Assembly: GCA_023228645.1 (NCBI GenBank)
Contig: JALOAT010000083.1
Span: 1-11,061 of the forward strand
Direction: 5' to 3'
Length of the DNA: 11,061 bases
DNA from: Gammaproteobacteria bacterium
GTDB taxonomy: Bacteria; Pseudomonadota; Gammaproteobacteria; Thiohalomonadales; Thiohalomonadaceae
The position numbers and the translations under genes were made by a program. The notes beneath the pieces were generated by a model, which was not told where the DNA came from, did no database searches, and saw only the letters and a program-made list of their open reading frames with translations. This document shows positions 10,372 through 11,061 of the stretch, piece by piece; positions within the stretch are counted from its first letter, which is position 1, and every line of letters starts with the position of its first letter.

Positions 10372-10396
10372 CACGAATATTTGATAGCTGTATAAC
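10368..10396 (+). promoter_or_regulatory. Near-consensus sigma70-type promoter
   Basis: TTGACA (10368-10373), exactly 17 nt, TATAAC (10391-10396, 5/6). The best promoter in the window. Predicted start near 10403, on the tRNA-like minihelix, then the 10495 gene, tRNA-Lys(TTT) and the 10774 gene. The -35 contains the preceding gene's TGA. Confidence 0.7.
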
Positions 10397-10401
10397 GACA
10401 T

Positions 10402-10455
10402 TATTACGGCAGTTGGTAGTGTGTAACAGGTTCGATCCCTGACCAATTTGTAATA
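10402..10455 (+). other. tRNA-like minihelix (acceptor plus T arm only)
   Basis: CAGG-TTCGATC-CCTG is a T-arm hairpin. AGTTGG (10411-10416) pairs with CCAATT (10443-10448), stacking beside it, and TATTAC (10402-10407) with GTAATA (10450-10455) extends it outward. There is room for neither D nor anticodon arm. Sequence CAGTTGGTAG resembles a D loop, so a collapsed tRNA pseudogene is the simplest reading. Its position at the promoter start suggests the transcript begins with this structure. Confidence 0.45.
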
Positions 10456-10494
10456 GAATTGAGTAAGCCCACACAAATTTTTAGAAAGGTTGAA

Positions 10495-10677
10495 ATGTCA
10501 AAGCGTATCTTTAAGCGTTGTGAAGCAATTCAAATACTTAATGATCTTTTTGATCCAGACTATATGGATGAATCGGATCGAATTGATTACACCAAGTGGT
10601 CAAACGACCAACTTGAAGGTGAGCTTTGTTGCTCAGGCTATATCCACGATGAGGATATGGGCGGAGTGGTAAATTAA
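10495..10677 (+). CDS. Hypothetical 60-residue acidic protein
   Basis: Not recognised. ATG 10495 lies 6 nt after TAGAAAG (10482-10488); a TTG at 10459 in the same frame falls close to the minihelix and is less likely. The basic N-terminus (SKRIFKRCEAIQILNDL) is followed by an acidic Asp/Tyr-rich middle (FDPDYMDESDRIDYTKWSNDQLEGEL) and CCSGYIHDEDMGG. The vicinal cysteines plus C9, H and D residues could bind metal, but no known motif fits. Ends 9 nt before tRNA-Lys(TTT) in an A-rich spacer. Same module as the promoter at 10368. Confidence 0.7.
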   Translation: MSKRIFKRCEAIQILNDLFDPDYMDESDRIDYTKWSNDQLEGELCCSGYIHDEDMGGVVN

Positions 10678-10686
10678 AAAAAAAAT

Positions 10687-10759
10687 GGACGGTTAGCTCA
10701 GTAGGTAGAGCGGGATCCTTTTAAGTTCTTGGCCGGGGGTTCGAATCCCTCACCGTCTA
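10687..10759 (+). tRNA. tRNA-Lys (TTT)
   Basis: Acceptor GGACGGT/ACCGTCT (G1.U72), D stem GCTC/GAGC. Anticodon arm GGATC-CTTTTAA-GTTCT (one T.T mismatch, one G.U), anticodon TTT. T arm GGGGG-TTCGAAT-CCCTC. CCA not encoded. Acceptor and D arm closely match tRNA-Lys(CTT), so the pair probably arose by duplication; the anticodon stem is poorly paired. Confidence 0.9.
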
Positions 10760-10773
10760 CAGGAGAATAATCA

Positions 10774-11037
10774 ATGATGGACCACTTTAAAACAGTTTTG
10801 GCGGTTACCTTCTTTTTTGCCATTTTAGGCGCAACTCTTGGTCCTCTTTTTGGTTTTCAACAAGTTATAAACCAGAAGCAAGAATGTTATACTCACACTG
10901 AATATGACAATACATTTTCATACGGTTGTGCAGGTCTTGGTTTGGTGTCGGGGCTTGTCCTTGTTTATCAAGAAGTTCGCCGCAATAAGGGTAAGAAAAT
11001 AGATGATGACACAAAAAGAGATCAATCAGAAGATTGA
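10774..11037 (+). CDS. Small two-helix membrane protein
   Basis: 87 residues with two hydrophobic helices, about 7-27 (Gly-containing) and 51-66. They are joined by a polar loop with Cys38 and Cys52 that would face the periplasm and could form a disulfide. The C-terminal tail is highly charged (RRNKGKKIDDDTKRDQSED), putting both ends in the cytoplasm. ATG 10774 follows AGGAG (10761-10765) by 8 nt, the site starting two bases after the tRNA-Lys discriminator. ATG 10777 is an alternative. Not recognised; similar in design, not in sequence, to the protein at 29. It overlaps the next start. Confidence 0.78.
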   Translation: MMDHFKTVLAVTFFFAILGATLGPLFGFQQVINQKQECYTHTEYDNTFSYGCAGLGLVSGLVLVYQEVRRNKGKKIDDDTKRDQSED

Positions 11038-11061
11038 TGATATAGCCAAATGGGTCAAGCA
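11003..11061 (+). CDS. Start of a gene cut by the window end
   Basis: From ATG 11003 (or 11006) a frame runs open to the last base, overlapping the preceding gene by 35 nt. It gives MTQKEINQKIDDIAKWVK, a typical start of an amphipathic helix. A purine-rich AAGGGTAAG stretch lies upstream. Only about 19 codons are visible, so its reality and product cannot be judged. Confidence 0.4.
   Translation, partial: MMTQKEINQKIDDIAKWVK

Noticed and set aside
11035..11061. Beginning of another tRNA (ATAGCC...GG) at the window end
   Set aside because: The same bases continue a good coding frame (KIDDIAKWVK) and no acceptor/D pairing can be tested.

Overview
The window looks like part of the accessory tRNA/small-gene region of a large tailed bacteriophage. 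About 22 mostly tiny genes (48-273 codons) are interleaved with 12 well-formed tRNA genes and several tRNA-like or otherwise structured RNA stretches. Spacers are very short, stop/start codons overlap (ATGA), and almost everything reads rightward; the only leftward gene is a lipoprotein at 4427-5248. No structural, replication or lysis gene is visible. Ribosome-binding sites often have the form TAGAAAG(GA). This pairs with a 16S tail ending CCUCCUUUCU, as in alphaproteobacteria and bacilli, better than with the enterobacterial CCUCCUUA. Together with a lipoprotein signal peptide this makes an alphaproteobacterial host my best guess, but it is an inference.

Layout. 1-2166: a two-TM protein, a DUF4031 protein, tRNA-Phe, two small genes, two initiator-like tRNA-Met genes, tRNA-Thr(CGT), a candidate interrupted tRNA-Pro, further folded spacer RNA and a GC-richer small gene. 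2167-3427: a promoter whose -10 lies inside a perfect 13-8-13 palindrome, a folded leader, and two tandem paralogous 2-oxoglutarate/Fe(II) oxygenases. 3434-4349: an atypical tRNA, a strong promoter, two small genes, tRNA-Ile(GAT) and tRNA-Gln(CTG). 4427-5248: the reverse-strand lipoprotein. 5273-7285: tRNA-Gln(TTG) with an extra variable arm, a metallophosphatase, and three more proteins including a DUF6794-like one. 7293-8712: tRNA-Lys(CTT), a large folded spacer, tRNA-Thr(GGT), tRNA-Val(TAC), three small genes, tRNA-Gln(TTG) and a terminator. 8726-11061: small genes, a three-gene overlapping operon around an NAD-synthase-like protein, a promoter reading into a tRNA-like minihelix, tRNA-Lys(TTT) and membrane/hypothetical genes.

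How it works together. Several TTGACA/T-17/18-TANNNN promoters sit at gene ends and start short transcription modules, some reading straight into a tRNA. Many tRNA spacers are folded, with long closing stems that begin at the tRNA 3' end. The most unusual content is this set of structured RNAs and variant tRNAs: flush 9-13 bp stems, enlarged anticodon or variable arms, and a minihelix. T4's tRNA cluster also carries two stable RNAs of unknown function, which is a precedent. The enzymes (oxygenases, phosphatase, NAD synthase-like) look like host-takeover or counter-defence functions, but no substrate can be read from sequence.
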